Source: an uncultured Faecalibacterium sp. (GTDB taxonomy: Bacteria > Bacillota > Clostridia > Oscillospirales > Ruminococcaceae). From it: 5,425 nt of DNA. The notes under the pieces are model-generated. The model worked only from the letters and a program-made list of their open reading frames with translations, was not told the DNA's origin and did no database searches. Numbering within the stretch: the stretch's first letter is position 1; every line of letters begins with the position of its first letter. The position numbers and the translations under genes were made by a program. This document shows positions 5,043 to 5,425 of this stretch, one piece after another. The stretch spans positions 1 through 5,425 of the forward strand of contig CAAFQM010000187.1 of the NCBI GenBank assembly GCA_900765105.1, in the 5' to 3' direction.

Positions 5043-5425
5043 ATGGCATTTGTAAAAACCGAGGTGCAGGGCGCTGTTGAGATCATCACTATCGACCGTC
5101 CCAAGGCACTGAACGCCCTGAACCCCGAGGTTCTGGCTGACCTGAAGGCTGCTTTTGAGGCAGTTGATCAGAATACCATCCGCTGCATCGTCCTGACCGG
5201 CGAAGGCGACAAGAGCTTCGTTGCAGGCGCAGATATCGGTTCCATGAGCACCATGACCAAGGCAGAAGGCGAGGCCTTCGGCAAGCTGGGCAATGATGTG
5301 TTCCTGATGATCGAGAGCTTCCCCATCCCCGTTATCGCAGCCGTCAACGGCTTTGCACTGGGCGGCGGCAACGAGCTGGCTATGAGCTGCGACATCCGCA
5401 TCTGCTCTGACAACGCTGTGTTCGG
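5043..5425 (+). CDS. crt: 3-hydroxybutyryl-CoA dehydratase (crotonase), 3' end missing
   Basis: The enzyme removes water from 3-hydroxybutyryl-CoA to give crotonyl-CoA, the third step from acetyl-CoA to butyrate. The first 127 codons are present, about half of a usual ~260-residue crotonase; the right edge cuts the gene. The enoyl-CoA hydratase/isomerase fold signature is visible: IDRPKALNAL (17-26), SFVAGADIGSM (58-68, first oxyanion-hole segment) and NGFALGGGNELAMSCD (102-117, second oxyanion-hole segment). Glu111 in NELAM corresponds to the first catalytic glutamate of rat crotonase (Glu144). The second catalytic glutamate would lie beyond the window. It is 120 bases downstream of thl in the same direction, with similar biased codon use. 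A general enoyl-CoA hydratase is possible on sequence alone; the neighbours make crt the better name. Confidence 0.92.
   Translation, partial: MAFVKTEVQGAVEIITIDRPKALNALNPEVLADLKAAFEAVDQNTIRCIVLTGEGDKSFVAGADIGSMSTMTKAEGEAFGKLGNDVFLMIESFPIPVIAAVNGFALGGGNELAMSCDIRICSDNAVF

Overview
The window looks like a piece of the butyrate-production locus of a GC-rich gut Firmicute. Faecalibacterium (F. prausnitzii group) is my best guess. The grounds are a butyryl-CoA:acetate CoA-transferase, a biosynthetic thiolase and a crotonase in one locus, GC-rich coding sequence with strong AGGAGG-type ribosome binding sites, and AT-rich intergenic DNA. The species is inferred from recognition, not from a search.

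Layout. Two genes lie on the minus strand: but (1258-2604, complete) and, 48 bases downstream in the same direction, an AI-2E-family (PF01594-type) membrane protein (1-1209) that runs off the left edge. A 513-base AT-rich intergenic region (2605-3117) separates them from a plus-strand series: coaD (3118-3624), thl (3705-4922) and the 5' part of crt (5043-5425, cut by the right edge). All plus-strand starts have strong Shine-Dalgarno sequences 8-9 bases upstream.

How the genes fit together. Thl condenses two acetyl-CoA to acetoacetyl-CoA. Crt dehydrates 3-hydroxybutyryl-CoA to crotonyl-CoA. The steps in between and after (3-hydroxybutyryl-CoA dehydrogenase, butyryl-CoA dehydrogenase/Etf) are not in the window and may lie to the right. 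But moves CoA from butyryl-CoA to acetate, releasing butyrate and regenerating acetyl-CoA. CoaD makes dephospho-CoA, so a CoA-supply gene sits among CoA-using fermentation genes. The role of the AI-2E-family protein here is unknown.

Regulation is the most interesting part. The but promoter can be read as TTGATT-N17-TATAAC on the minus strand. An 18-bp sequence matching the Rex (NADH/NAD+ sensor) operator consensus at 12 of 14 defined positions sits over its -10 box. The inferred but mRNA would have a leader of about 184 nt with two perfect hairpins (10 bp and 6 bp) and no terminator U-tract. Between thl and crt there is a GC-rich terminator-like hairpin followed by TTTT, with an upstream segment able to form a competing pairing, as in an attenuator. 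I see no mobile element, CRISPR array, tRNA or rRNA. The genes belong to known families; any novelty is in regulation and gene context.
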